From: a virus | DNA: 37,576 nucleotides | Virus record (IMG/VR): IMGVR_UViG_3300005529_000070 | Coordinates: 1-37,576 of that record | Reading direction: 5' to 3' (one strand) | In this document: piece by piece, positions 31,035-36,992 of the stretch | Layout of the letters: every line of letters starts with the position of its first letter | Position numbering within the stretch: the first letter of the stretch is position 1 | Translations under genes and position numbers: made by a program | Notes under the pieces: generated by a model | Databases searched by the model: none | Seen by the model: only the letters and a program-made list of their open reading frames with translations | Told to the model about the DNA's origin: nothing

Positions 31035-31465
31035 GCGTGTAGCTCAGTATTTAGTAGCAACGCCCAGACTCTGATTCTGGCGATGTCCAAAGCCTCACCG
31101 TATTCCTTCCAATTTAATCTTCTGCCGCTGTATTTCTTGATGGCCTTCAAGATGCGCCATCTCTCAAGACCCGGAAAGCAGTAGTGATAGGTGATGGACC
31201 ATTTATAAACCTTGCCCACAGAATCGCTACCGAGCCCCACAATCGCCGCATTCGTTCGGACGGCTCTGAGTATGTCTATCTCTGGTAGAGGCGCTGTAGG
31301 CGCTCCTGGATCGCCCCAGCCGCTATCCCAAGCACCAGGAGCATGGGGGTTGAAGTTTCCCTCGAGTGATTTACAGCGGGCGTAAATCTGCCGGTCCTTA
31401 AAAAAACGACTCCACTCGATTAACCTGTCCTCGAGCTCAGGTGGAACCAGATCCAGGCGTTTCAT
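31031..31465 (-). CDS. Q-like antitermination candidate
   Basis: A 144-residue protein located after NinG and directly before the terminase-side genes, exactly where lambdoid Q genes lie. Features: N-terminal helix with LEDRLIEWSRFFKDRQIYARCKSLEG (two short halves), basic/aromatic C-terminus ITYHYCFPGLERWRILKAIKKYSG then LNWKEYGEALDIARIRVW, resembling a helix-turn-helix. I recall related phage proteins with the start pattern LEDRLIEW and the label Q-like but cannot confirm the family. A promoter overlaps its end. Confidence 0.5.
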   Translation of the reverse strand: MKRLDLVPPELEDRLIEWSRFFKDRQIYARCKSLEGNFNPHAPGAWDSGWGDPGAPTAPLPEIDILRAVRTNAAIVGLGSDSVGKVYKWSITYHYCFPGLERWRILKAIKKYSGRRLNWKEYGEALDIARIRVWALLLNTELHA

Positions 31466-31601
31466 TTGGCTTTTGTTGTTGGGATTTAATCAGCCGGCGC
31501 TTTTCGTAGTAGGCCTTCCCGCGCTCGCTTTCTCGCCACTTTTTATGAGCGCGAGCCTGAGATTCTTTTCGCTTTTGAATCCTTGCGGACAGATCATCCA
31601 T
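31437..31601 (-). CDS. Small basic protein
   Basis: A 54-residue, strongly basic protein (IQKRKESQARAHKKWRESER, AYYEKRRLIKSQQQK). The ATG overlaps the NinG stop (ATGGATGA) and the tail overlaps the Q-like start. The pattern fits a nucleic-acid-binding helix or a phage small protein of unknown role. Confidence 0.65.
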   Translation of the reverse strand: MDDLSARIQKRKESQARAHKKWRESERGKAYYEKRRLIKSQQQKPNETPGSGST

Positions 31602-31995
31602 TTAGTCCCTCCAATTTCTGCCTGTAGGCGGCGATTAAATCCTCTACGTCGGAACGGGTGTATTTAACAATCTCACGGGCGCCGGCGAGCTTTCGTTCAA
31701 ACCATTCGAGCCCGTTTTCCTTGATGAGCTTCGCAGCGAAGACCTCATAACGTCCGCCCATAAAGACGTTATCGCGGCGGCACTGAGGGCGAATGATGTC
31801 CACGTCAAAGAGCACAGCACCATGTCGTCCAGGGATGGCGTGACCAGCCTGCGCTTCGTATTTCCAGTGAATCGGTGCTCCGCATGTATAACAACTGACG
31901 AAGCCCCCTTCATCGGCGTCTTTTCGTCTCACATACTCGCTTATCAGCTTCCAAAGCTTCTTCTTCAGGCTTCCGAGCGTCTGCTTTTTCGCCAT
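31594..31995 (-). CDS. ninG: NinG-like recombination protein
   Basis: A 133-residue NinG (Rap) homologue. Zinc motif CYTC (35-38), then AGHAIPGRHG (50-59) and IRPQCRRDN (68-76), the conserved His/Cys nuclease-like core. Lambda NinG aids recombination by targeting branched DNA. ATG 31995 follows GGAAG; an in-frame TTG 15 bases earlier is less likely. Lambda-like position before the Q-like gene supports both calls. Confidence 0.85.
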   Translation of the reverse strand: MAKKQTLGSLKKKLWKLISEYVRRKDADEGGFVSCYTCGAPIHWKYEAQAGHAIPGRHGAVLFDVDIIRPQCRRDNVFMGGRYEVFAAKLIKENGLEWFERKLAGAREIVKYTRSDVEDLIAAYRQKLEGLNG

Positions 31996-32062
31996 TCTTT
32001 TTCTTCCCAAAGGCCATTTGCCATTTACGGCCGGTTTTGTTGCCCTTCTTGAATTTGCCCAT
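31910..32062 (-). CDS. Basic mini-protein overlapping NinG
   Basis: A 50-residue Lys/Arg-rich frame (MGKFKKGNKTGRKWQMAFGKKKNGEK). It begins by TAATG overlap with the preceding gene and shares about 86 bases with NinG in another frame. The coupling supports translation; the overlap makes it uncertain. Confidence 0.5.
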   Translation of the reverse strand: MGKFKKGNKTGRKWQMAFGKKKNGEKADARKPEEEALEADKRVCETKRRR

Positions 32063-32385
32063 TAACGCAGCATCATTTCAGCTCGTTTTGTCGAAGCCTC
32101 AGTCCTCCGCATTTCAGCCAGGACTTTGGTTGAGTCGTATCTGACTTTTGCTCTATTCGCTTCTTTCCTCGCAGCGACCATTGTTTTGATGTGATGCTTA
32201 TAAGCGGCATCTGCTAAAGCCTGTCTTTCGCGCTCTGCATTTGACCCACTAAAGCCCGTCATCAGTTCAGCGAGCAAAGTCTTCTTCGTTTCCTCGAGCA
32301 TGCACGCTGCGGCATCTTTGTCTGTCCAGTCCTCACCAGCAACCATGAGTCGGTGAAAGATTGCCTCGGGATCGAAGTCGCTCAA
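32062..32385 (-). CDS. Small helical protein (TTG start)
   Basis: A 107-residue helical protein (PEAIFHRLMVAGEDWTDKDAAACMLEETKK, then KTMVAARKEANRAKVRYDSTKVLAEMRR). This pattern is common in uncharacterised phage proteins beside recombination genes. TTG follows GGAG by five bases and overlaps the previous stop (TTGA). Confidence 0.7.
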   Translation of the reverse strand: MSDFDPEAIFHRLMVAGEDWTDKDAAACMLEETKKTLLAELMTGFSGSNAERERQALADAAYKHHIKTMVAARKEANRAKVRYDSTKVLAEMRRTEASTKRAEMMLR

Positions 32386-32537
32386 TTGTTCTCCAACTTA
32401 ATCACTCTGTTTCTCAGGTCCGAAAGCTCCTCAAATAGCGCAAAGAATGCCAATCTCACAGCGGGGTTTACATTCACATCAGAAGCTATGAGCTCGACCA
32501 GGTTTTTAATGTGCTGCTTTCTCTCTTCAGCGTTCAT
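32382..32537 (-). CDS. Small helical protein
   Basis: A 51-residue helical protein (NAEERKQHIKNLVELIASD, FALFEELSDLRNRVIKLENN). The last 20 residues look like a coiled coil. It starts within the previous gene's end and couples to the next by TTGA. Confidence 0.6.
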   Translation of the reverse strand: MNAEERKQHIKNLVELIASDVNVNPAVRLAFFALFEELSDLRNRVIKLENN

Positions 32538-32719
32538 TTCTGTTTAGCTCTCCAACGCTTCAGCGCCTTTCTCGCTTTCATTCGTCTTTCAATCCGGGGG
32601 TCATCAAGAGGAGTCGTCCAGGACACATTCCTTATCGGCGAATACTTCTTCTCAGCAGGCGAGAGGTTTCTGTCCTCTGCTTTCCAGCTAGGAGGTAGAG
32701 GGCGGTATTTGCTAATCAC
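32534..32719 (-). CDS. Small basic protein (GTG start)
   Basis: A 61-residue basic protein (ISKYRPLPPSWKAEDRNLSP; ERRMKARKALKRWRAKQK). GTG overlaps the upstream stop (GTGA). Unknown function; the tail is a basic helix suited to nucleic-acid contact. Confidence 0.6.
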   Translation of the reverse strand: MISKYRPLPPSWKAEDRNLSPAEKKYSPIRNVSWTTPLDDPRIERRMKARKALKRWRAKQK

Positions 32720-33075
32720 GCGGCTTCGCGTTCATCGTCTTCGCCTGGCTCGCGCTGAAGCATCGGCTTCACCGCTAGACCAACCATCTTTCTGCAGAAC
32801 GCTTTCTTCTGCTCGAGGGTGTGAAGGCCACGCTCCTCGCACCATCTTTCTGCCCTGAGCCTGTTGGCTTCTAGGTAGTGGTATTCGCAGAGATTGTGTC
32901 TGCCTTTCCCGTACTCGATTTCCTCGCGGACGATGGCTTTCTGCCTGCATCCCTCCCATGAGCAATCGGCCTGCGGTTGTCCGTCTAGAGTCTTCAAAGC
33001 CTTCCACCCACATCGGCACTTCACGGCGTCGCGAGAGAGGCTTCCACCACAATCGGGGCACGCGATACGGTTCAT
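32716..33075 (-). CDS. Two-zinc phage protein
   Basis: A 119-residue protein with an N-terminal ribbon C6-x2-C9, C20-x-C22 and a second site C38, C43, C63-x2-H66, followed by a helical C-terminus. It overlaps the replication gene stop and probably works in the same process (single-strand or fork DNA binding), but this is positional. Confidence 0.65.
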   Translation of the reverse strand: MNRIACPDCGGSLSRDAVKCRCGWKALKTLDGQPQADCSWEGCRQKAIVREEIEYGKGRHNLCEYHYLEANRLRAERWCEERGLHTLEQKKAFCRKMVGLAVKPMLQREPGEDDEREAA

Positions 33076-33776
33076 GCAACGCTCGCAATCTCGCCTCGGT
33101 ACTGGGCGAACTTCGTGCGGTTAAATAAGGTCGCCGGCCGGAGGTATTGGCACATCCGCTCGTCGGCGCACCATTCCCTGCACTTCTTGGCAACAACGGC
33201 TCGGCAGTCATCCACCGTTGCGCCTTCCTGTAGCCTGGCAATGATGAGCTCGAGATTTGCTGGCACGGGCTCGTATTGCCGGCCGGTCTTCTCGTTTAGA
33301 AATTCCAATACCTGCAGAGCGTCGGGCTTTAGCCCGACAGTGTTTTTCTTTATTTGGTTATTGGTTCTTGGTTCTTGGTTCTTGGTTATTGGTTCTTGGT
33401 TAGCTAAGCCACCGTTCAACGGTCGCTTAACGCGCGTTGAACGCCTGTTGCGCCTAGCCTCCGCACCCGCCTTTCCAGCAATGCTTGCAGATTGAATTCT
33501 CGCTTTATAAACAGATATTTCGTGATCACAACGGTGATGCCTGTAGACGTCGCCATCCAGGATGAAAAACTCCTTCAGAATGTGCTTAACGGTGACTCTG
33601 TCGAGCTCAGATGCAGCCATTACCTTGCGACAGATCCACTCAATGTCATTAGCTGGCAACGGTCGTTCGATGTCGTAATACAGTTCGATGAGCTCTCTGT
33701 ACAACGACCGTTCATCGCGCGTTAGATGACGTGTAGCGTTGTTGAAATCGCCAATGTGGTGCGGGTAGTAATTCAC
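33072..33776 (-). CDS. DUF1376 / Phg_2220_C replication protein
   Basis: A 234-residue replication initiation-type protein. The N-terminus NYYPHHIGDFNNATRHLTRDE with LYRELIELYYDIERPLP is the DUF1376 pattern; the C-terminus (VLEFLNEKTGRQYEPVPANLELIIARLQEGAT, LRPATLFNRTKFAQY) is the conserved phage C-terminal domain. Between them (about 122-142) lies NQEPITKNQEPRTNNQ, encoded by a 7-bp tandem array. No helicase accompanies it, so the host replisome must be recruited. Start GTG. Confidence 0.85.
   Translation of the reverse strand: MNYYPHHIGDFNNATRHLTRDERSLYRELIELYYDIERPLPANDIEWICRKVMAASELDRVTVKHILKEFFILDGDVYRHHRCDHEISVYKARIQSASIAGKAGAEARRNRRSTRVKRPLNGGLANQEPITKNQEPRTNNQIKKNTVGLKPDALQVLEFLNEKTGRQYEPVPANLELIIARLQEGATVDDCRAVVAKKCREWCADERMCQYLRPATLFNRTKFAQYRGEIASVA
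33321..33442. other. Candidate replication origin inside replication gene
   Basis: In order: a hairpin GTCGGGCT-TT-AGCCCGAC (33321-33338), a T-rich stretch (33342-33355), seven 7-bp repeats (33354-33402) and an 8-bp inverted repeat GTTCAACG/CGTTGAAC (33414-33421, 33435-33442). Position inside the initiator gene matches lambda, where iterons lie in gene O. Confidence 0.5.
33354..33402. repeat. Seven tandem 7-bp iteron-like repeats
   Basis: TTGGTTA, three TTGGTTC, TTGGTTA, TTGGTTC, TTGGTTA are not all identical but differ only in the seventh base; the second to fourth are TTGGTTC. The array has no spacers and encodes the NQEP segment. Confidence 0.85.
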
Positions 33777-33787
33777 TTCTTCTTAAA

Positions 33788-33818
33788 CCGCCCCTTATGG
33801 GGGCTATCCGCCCCTCAT
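33788..33818 (-). promoter_or_regulatory. Alternative-hairpin leader before replication gene
   Basis: An 11-bp direct repeat with one mismatch (CCGCCCCTTAT, CCGCCCCTCAT on the plus strand) flanks a GGGGGC block. On the leftward RNA the central GCCCC can pair with either flanking GGGGC, forming mutually exclusive stems just ahead of the replication ribosome-binding site. Confidence 0.4.
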
Positions 33819-33842
33819 ACAGTCAAAAAAAATTTACAGCCC

Positions 33843-34019
33843 CTAGTTGTTCCTGGACGGCCCTTCCGTTCCTGAAAGCGCCTTCTCTACGATGACGTGG
33901 CGAGTGAGCACATGCCGAACGTAATCCGATAAATCGCGGTCGTTCTTGGTGGCGATGCGCTTCAGGTCAACCTTTAACGAAGATGGAACGTGGATCTTGA
34001 TGTCGTCGTCACACTTCAT
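33843..34019 (-). CDS. Arc-like ribbon-helix-helix regulator
   Basis: A 58-residue DNA-binding protein: beta strand DIKIHVPSSLKVDL, helix KRIATKNDRDLSDYVRHVL with the RHH turn. ATG 34019 follows GGAT by seven bases; an in-frame ATG 12 bases earlier is possible. Likely binds operators in the early region (for example the CCAACG/CGTTGG inverted repeat at 34079-34112). Confidence 0.75.
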   Translation of the reverse strand: MKCDDDIKIHVPSSLKVDLKRIATKNDRDLSDYVRHVLTRHVIVEKALSGTEGPSRNN

Positions 34020-34042
34020 CGAGTTATCCATTGGAAAGAAGG

Positions 34043-34072
34043 CCCGGACCGGCGAGCCACAACCGGTCCGGG
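34043..34072 (-). terminator. GC-rich hairpin, possible terminator/attenuator
   Basis: CCCGGACCGG and CCGGTCCGGG form a perfect 10-bp stem with a 10-base loop, between the zinc-binding gene and the RHH gene. The leftward RNA continues CCTTCTTTCC, a weak T-rich tail, so it may attenuate read-through. Confidence 0.5.
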
Positions 34073-34121
34073 TAAAGACCAACGCTCCAGGAGGAGGTCT
34101 GAAGACGTTGGAGGGGGGAAA

Positions 34122-34445
34122 TCACAGGAATGTGGGATTGACCGAACGGGTTGCGCCGGACCACATTGCAGGCCCGCGCTTGTAATTGCATGCGCGGCAT
34201 ACTGGATCAACCGATAACGGCTTGTCGTAATCCCGATGATCGTAGAGTCGCGCCGTCGCGCCACAGTCAGCGCAGGGAAAGTTCTCGGCTGGAGGCAGAA
34301 CCCCGGCTTCCAGCAGACCAAAAATTACGCAATAAGCGCGGCGTTGCGCCGCTTGGCGAGCTTTCATGCATTGAAAGCACATCCGCGCCTGGTGCTCGCG
34401 CCTCTTCGTGCGCCGGCAGTAAAAGCAAATGAATCGCTTGATCAT
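34122..34445 (-). CDS. Double zinc-ribbon phage protein
   Basis: A 107-residue protein with two zinc sites: C7-x2-C10 with C23-x2-C26, and C58-x2-C61 with C83-x2-C86. DHRDYDKPL after the third motif resembles the HNH-like zinc proteins of phages, but the metal-binding HNH histidines are incomplete, so nuclease activity is doubtful. It starts by overlapping the Cro-like stop (ATGA). Confidence 0.7.
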   Translation of the reverse strand: MIKRFICFYCRRTKRREHQARMCFQCMKARQAAQRRAYCVIFGLLEAGVLPPAENFPCADCGATARLYDHRDYDKPLSVDPVCRACNYKRGPAMWSGATRSVNPTFL

Positions 34446-34669
34446 GCAGCGCGACGCACGTTGTCCGGGATGTCGTACTTACTGGCTACAGGAAGGCGTT
34501 TGCCTTTCTTTTTCGGCAGACGCTCTGCCTCCACCTGGATCTGGCACTGCTTGTCGTATGGAATCCAGCCCTGCTTTACCCAGTAGTAGACGGCTGTCTT
34601 GGTGACGTTACAGATGCGGGCAACCTCGTTACGGCTGCCGAAGTAGTCGATTGGCTGGCTTGGTGTCAT
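34442..34669 (-). CDS. Cro-like (YdaS-type) helix-turn-helix regulator
   Basis: A 75-residue DNA-binding protein. Residues 11-38 form a helix-turn-helix (SRNEVARICNVTKTAVYYWVKQ) of the Cro/YdaS kind, followed by WIPYDKQCQIQVEAERL, a typical dimer-contact segment, and a basic tail. It is the first leftward early gene. Its promoter lies only eight bases upstream of the ATG, implying a leaderless or two-base leader mRNA, and its likely operator overlaps the -35. Confidence 0.85.
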   Translation of the reverse strand: MTPSQPIDYFGSRNEVARICNVTKTAVYYWVKQGWIPYDKQCQIQVEAERLPKKKGKRLPVASKYDIPDNVRRAA

Positions 34670-34677
34670 TGCCTAGA

Positions 34678-34706
34678 AGTAAAGCATATTTGACCCTATA
34701 GGTCAA
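34678..34706 (-). promoter_or_regulatory. Leftward early promoter with operator
   Basis: -35 TTGACC (34706-34701), 17-base spacer, -10 TTTACT (34683-34678) on the leftward strand. The palindrome TTGACC-N5-GGTCAA (34690-34706) covers the -35. RNA would start at 34669-34671, at or within two bases of the Cro-like ATG. Confidence 0.7.
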
Positions 34707-34770
34707 GCATGTTTGAGGCCTACTAGCCTAGGCTGCGGGTTTTGAAGTAAACTTGACCGGAGTAAGAGAG

Positions 34771-34911
34771 ATGAAATACGCCTCAATAGGCCAGCGCATC
34801 CTTGCCAAGCGGACAATCAGGCGCTGGATCGCCGGTCAAGTCAGAATCCCTTGGTCATCATACCGATCCACGCACTGTAATAATCGAGGACAAGCAAGCT
34901 TGACCTTTTAG
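34771..34911 (+). CDS. Short HTH-like ORF between the divergent promoters
   Basis: A 46-residue rightward frame with GGAG eight bases upstream. LAKRTIRRWIAGQVRIP resembles the second half of a phage repressor helix-turn-helix; the remainder is Ser/Asn/Arg-rich and unconvincing. It ends inside the rightward operator. It may be a tiny regulator or the remains of a truncated repressor gene. Confidence 0.4.
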   Translation: MKYASIGQRILAKRTIRRWIAGQVRIPWSSYRSTHCNNRGQASLTF

Positions 34912-34928
34912 GTCAAACATGCTTTAAT
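34900..34928 (+). promoter_or_regulatory. Rightward early promoter with operator
   Basis: -35 TTGACC (34900-34905), 17-base spacer, -10 TTTAAT (34923-34928). The palindrome TTGACC-N5-GGTCAA (34900-34916) overlaps the -35, and the downstream sequence ACATGC before the -10 nearly repeats the leftward promoter (ATATGC). RNA would start near 34935, giving a 19-base leader with GGAGGGG. Confidence 0.8.
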
Positions 34929-34953
34929 CGCTCCATCTGCAACGGAGGGGCGA

Positions 34954-35100
34954 ATGCAGCTAGACAACGCAGGCTCAGAAGAAACCCAGGAACCACCCCT
35001 TACCTTCCGTGAGTTCGTATCCCTCCTTATCGGCGGGTTTGCGGTGTGGGGTCTCATCTTTGTAGCGGCTTTGGTTGTGTTCTCGCTGGAAAGACTGTGA
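34954..35100 (+). CDS. Small membrane protein, first rightward early gene
   Basis: A 48-residue protein: polar N-terminus (QLDNAGSEETQEPP) and one clear transmembrane helix (about 20-45, LLIGGFAVWGLIFVAALVVF). GGAGGGG precedes the ATG. First gene after the rightward promoter, where phages often place host-takeover or exclusion proteins; the exact role is unknown. Confidence 0.7.
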   Translation: MQLDNAGSEETQEPPLTFREFVSLLIGGFAVWGLIFVAALVVFSLERL

Positions 35101-35264
35101 AGCCCAAATTCACCGACGAAGGCAAGTTCCGCGTTCCCTATGTCCCCGCGAATCAGACTGATATTCGCCGGACGTTTGAGCGAGTCCGCGCCGACCTGGA
35201 AGCCCAACGAAATAGAAACGTTCTCAAGTTGAACGAAGCCATTGACCGCAGGAAAAAGCGATGA
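35097..35264 (+). CDS. Small basic protein
   Basis: A 55-residue protein (KPKFTDEGKFRVPYVPAN, TDIRRTFERVRADLEAQR) with a C-terminal basic helix. GTG overlaps the previous stop (GTGA). Unknown function. Confidence 0.65.
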   Translation: MKPKFTDEGKFRVPYVPANQTDIRRTFERVRADLEAQRNRNVLKLNEAIDRRKKR

Positions 35265-35446
35265 ACCCCGTAATCACCGAAGAGATTGCTGGAACCATCA
35301 GGTCAGCTCTAAGACTGATGGAGACTCAAGACAAGTTCCAGATAGCTTGTTTCCTGTACGCCCTTGGACACGTCAATGGATGTCTCGAGATGGCCTCCAA
35401 GGAACTCTCGAATCTCGCGATTGCTAAAGCAAGGCTGGCAGCGTGA
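35261..35446 (+). CDS. Small helical protein
   Basis: A 61-residue helical protein (ITEEIAGTIRSALRLMETQ, FLYALGHVNGCLEMASKELS). ATG overlaps the previous stop (ATGA). No motif recognised. Confidence 0.6.
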   Translation: MNPVITEEIAGTIRSALRLMETQDKFQIACFLYALGHVNGCLEMASKELSNLAIAKARLAA

Positions 35447-35447
35447 C

Positions 35448-35564
35448 ATGAACTACGGGCGAAACGCGGTGAGCCTTAAACGGTTGGTAGGTGGCGCAAT
35501 ACCCGACGGGGCAGCCTATCGACGCCGAGGAGTAGCCCACCACAACAACGCGAAGAGGAAATAA
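35448..35564 (+). CDS. Small basic ORF
   Basis: A 38-residue basic frame (MNYGRNAVSLKRLVGGAIPDG, AAYRRRGVAHHNNAKRK) starting two bases after a stop. Ribosome-binding site weak. Length and packing make it plausible, not certain. Confidence 0.45.
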   Translation: MNYGRNAVSLKRLVGGAIPDGAAYRRRGVAHHNNAKRK

Positions 35565-35569
35565 GAGGC

Positions 35570-35854
35570 GTGAGCGAGCGAATCCCATGTCGTGTCAGTG
35601 CGGACCTCGCGAAATATCTCCGCGAGACTGAAGCCGCCCAGGAGAGAGCATTCGACCCTTGGGATGACTCCCTTATGGCTGACATCTGCGGCAAATGGCT
35701 ACAACTACCGATTCAGTCTCTCCTATTTACCCTCATCCAAATCCGCCGAGCTGAACAAAGCTTCGGTCTGGAGAAGGAAAAAGCCTTCGATGCCTTAAGA
35801 CCTTCTCTTGAGTCTTTAGAAGATGCCTGTAAAGCCGCGTTTAACGACCTTTAG
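35570..35854 (+). CDS. Small helical early protein (GTG start)
   Basis: A 94-residue helical protein (LAKYLRETEAAQERAFDPWDDSLMADICG, then a C-terminal helix with EKEKAFDALRPSLESLEDACKAAF). GAGG lies 11 bases ahead of GTG. Unknown function; it precedes the annealing-type protein and may act with it. Confidence 0.65.
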   Translation: MSERIPCRVSADLAKYLRETEAAQERAFDPWDDSLMADICGKWLQLPIQSLLFTLIQIRRAEQSFGLEKEKAFDALRPSLESLEDACKAAFNDL

Positions 35855-35862
35855 GGAGAAGC

Positions 35863-36465
35863 ATGGCTGAGACGAAAAGCGATGGCACGGTCCTGATACA
35901 CAACAGAGTTTACGAGACCGTCGCCCTAAGAGTTAAGAAGTTCCGAGACCTCCACGGGTTCGAGCTCAGCCTTACCACCGAGATCGTCCACCGCGATGAA
36001 GAGTGTGTAGTGATGAAAGCGGTCGTCACGGACGATAGGGGCCGGATCTTGGCTACGGGTCACTCCGAGGAGTACAGGCACACCAGCCAGATAAATAGAA
36101 CCAGCGCCCTTGAGAACGCTGAGACCTCAGCCATCGGAAGAGCTCTAGCTGCTCTCGGTTTGGGTGGTACCGAGTTCGCAACTGCTGATGAAGTGGCGAA
36201 CGCCATCACGCAAAAGTCTGGTGTCATCAAGCCTACTGACGGAGCCTGGAATCGTTGTAAACCGGACCGTAGAAAAGTCATTGCAGACACAGCGACTCTG
36301 ATTAAAGACTACCTCTCAGAGAACCGGGACTTTGATGCCTACGCTCTTTGTGAAGAGTTTACAGACGCAGACGAGAAAGTCGCCTTGTGGAGTTTTCTAG
36401 ATAGTAAAGCCCGCTCGAGACTCAAGGCACAAGCAACAGTTTCCAACAACCAACAGGCGGCATAG
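35863..36465 (+). CDS. ssDNA-annealing-type phage protein
   Basis: A 200-residue protein of a type common in phage recombination/replication regions. The marker is INRTSALENAETSAIGRALAALGL (77-100) then EFATADEV, resembling the conserved core of ERF/Rad52-like single-strand annealing proteins; N-terminal beta strands (YETVALRVKKF, CVVMKAVVTDDRGRIL) fit a small beta-alpha fold. GGAGAAGC precedes the ATG. It lies directly before an SSB-like protein. The annealing role is an inference. Confidence 0.6.
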   Translation: MAETKSDGTVLIHNRVYETVALRVKKFRDLHGFELSLTTEIVHRDEECVVMKAVVTDDRGRILATGHSEEYRHTSQINRTSALENAETSAIGRALAALGLGGTEFATADEVANAITQKSGVIKPTDGAWNRCKPDRRKVIADTATLIKDYLSENRDFDAYALCEEFTDADEKVALWSFLDSKARSRLKAQATVSNNQQAA

Positions 36466-36696
36466 ATGGCCGAATACGACGACACCAACCGCGGAGCTCT
36501 TTTTAAGAACGCCGACAAAGCCAACGAGCAACAACCAGATTACACCGGGTCTCTAAACGTCGGCGGTAAAGACTTCTGGCTAAACGCCTGGCTCAAAACG
36601 AGCAAGAAAGGCCAGAAGTACATGAGCGTGTCGGTTAAGCCCAAGACTGCCAAAGGACAGGCCCGTCCAGCAGCAGACGAGGATGTGCCGTTCTAG
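36466..36696 (+). CDS. SSB-like protein with DEDVPF tail (DUF736-like)
   Basis: A 76-residue OB-like protein: ALFKNADK, YTGSLNVGGKDFWLNAWLK and KGQKYMSVSVKPK give the strand pattern of DUF736/SSB-like small proteins; the end DEDVPF (71-76) copies the acidic tip used by SSB to call partner proteins. AGGCGG precedes the ATG, which follows the previous stop directly. Confidence 0.7.
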   Translation: MAEYDDTNRGALFKNADKANEQQPDYTGSLNVGGKDFWLNAWLKTSKKGQKYMSVSVKPKTAKGQARPAADEDVPF

Positions 36697-36728
36697 AGCG
36701 CCACGATGACTGACTGCGCCACTAAGGG

Positions 36729-36908
36729 CTACTTCGCCGAGTACCGGCTAGCGCGGTCCAAGACCCGCTTGACCCACGCCGACAGGCTCTCGTTGGCATG
36801 GCGGGCGGCATGCTCATATCGGCCCTTGCGCTCCTCGCTGACCCTGATCGTCAGGTACAGCCGCTCGCCGTTCTCGACCGGTGGGCGTCCCCGTGGCTTC
36901 TTTTCCAT
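36729..36908 (-). CDS. Ribbon-helix-helix repressor of the 36.9-kb switch
   Basis: A 59-residue RHH regulator: basic AT-hook-like start (EKKPRGRPPVENG), strand RLYLTIRVS, helix EERKGRYEHAARHANESLSAWVKRVL. The candidate promoter places the transcript start exactly at the A of ATG 36908, so the mRNA would be leaderless. Likely represses itself and the divergent operon via the TGTACCAACA repeats. Confidence 0.8.
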   Translation of the reverse strand: MEKKPRGRPPVENGERLYLTIRVSEERKGRYEHAARHANESLSAWVKRVLDRASRYSAK

Positions 36909-36914
36909 GGGCGT

Positions 36915-36974
36915 ATTGTGTACCAACAAATAATGCTTGACAAGGGTACTCTGATGGTATTTAATGTACCAACA
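36915..36974. promoter_or_regulatory. Overlapping divergent promoters with TGTACCAACA repeats
   Basis: Rightward: -35 TTGACA (36937-36942), 17-base spacer, -10 TTTAAT (36960-36965), start near 36972. Leftward: -35 TTGTCA (36943-36938), 17-base spacer, -10 CACAAT (36920-36915), start at 36908. TGTACCAACA occurs twice, at 36919-36928 over the leftward -10 and 36965-36974 just past the rightward -10. Confidence 0.8.
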
Positions 36975-36992
36975 TTAAACAAGGAGCCGCAG

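Noticed and set aside
31033-31085. tRNA-Gln-like D arm and anticodon arm (CCAGA, loop CTCTGAT, TCTGG)
   Set aside because: No T arm and no pairing acceptor ends; it lies in the Q-like gene's 3' end and overlaps the promoter. At most a decayed fragment.
33321-33350. Rightward terminator (hairpin plus T-run)
   Set aside because: It fits the shape, but it lies inside the leftward replication gene with no rightward transcript to end; treated as part of the origin candidate.
33815-33842. Promoter for the replication gene (TTGACT after T-run)
   Set aside because: No -10 hexamer at 16-18 bases.
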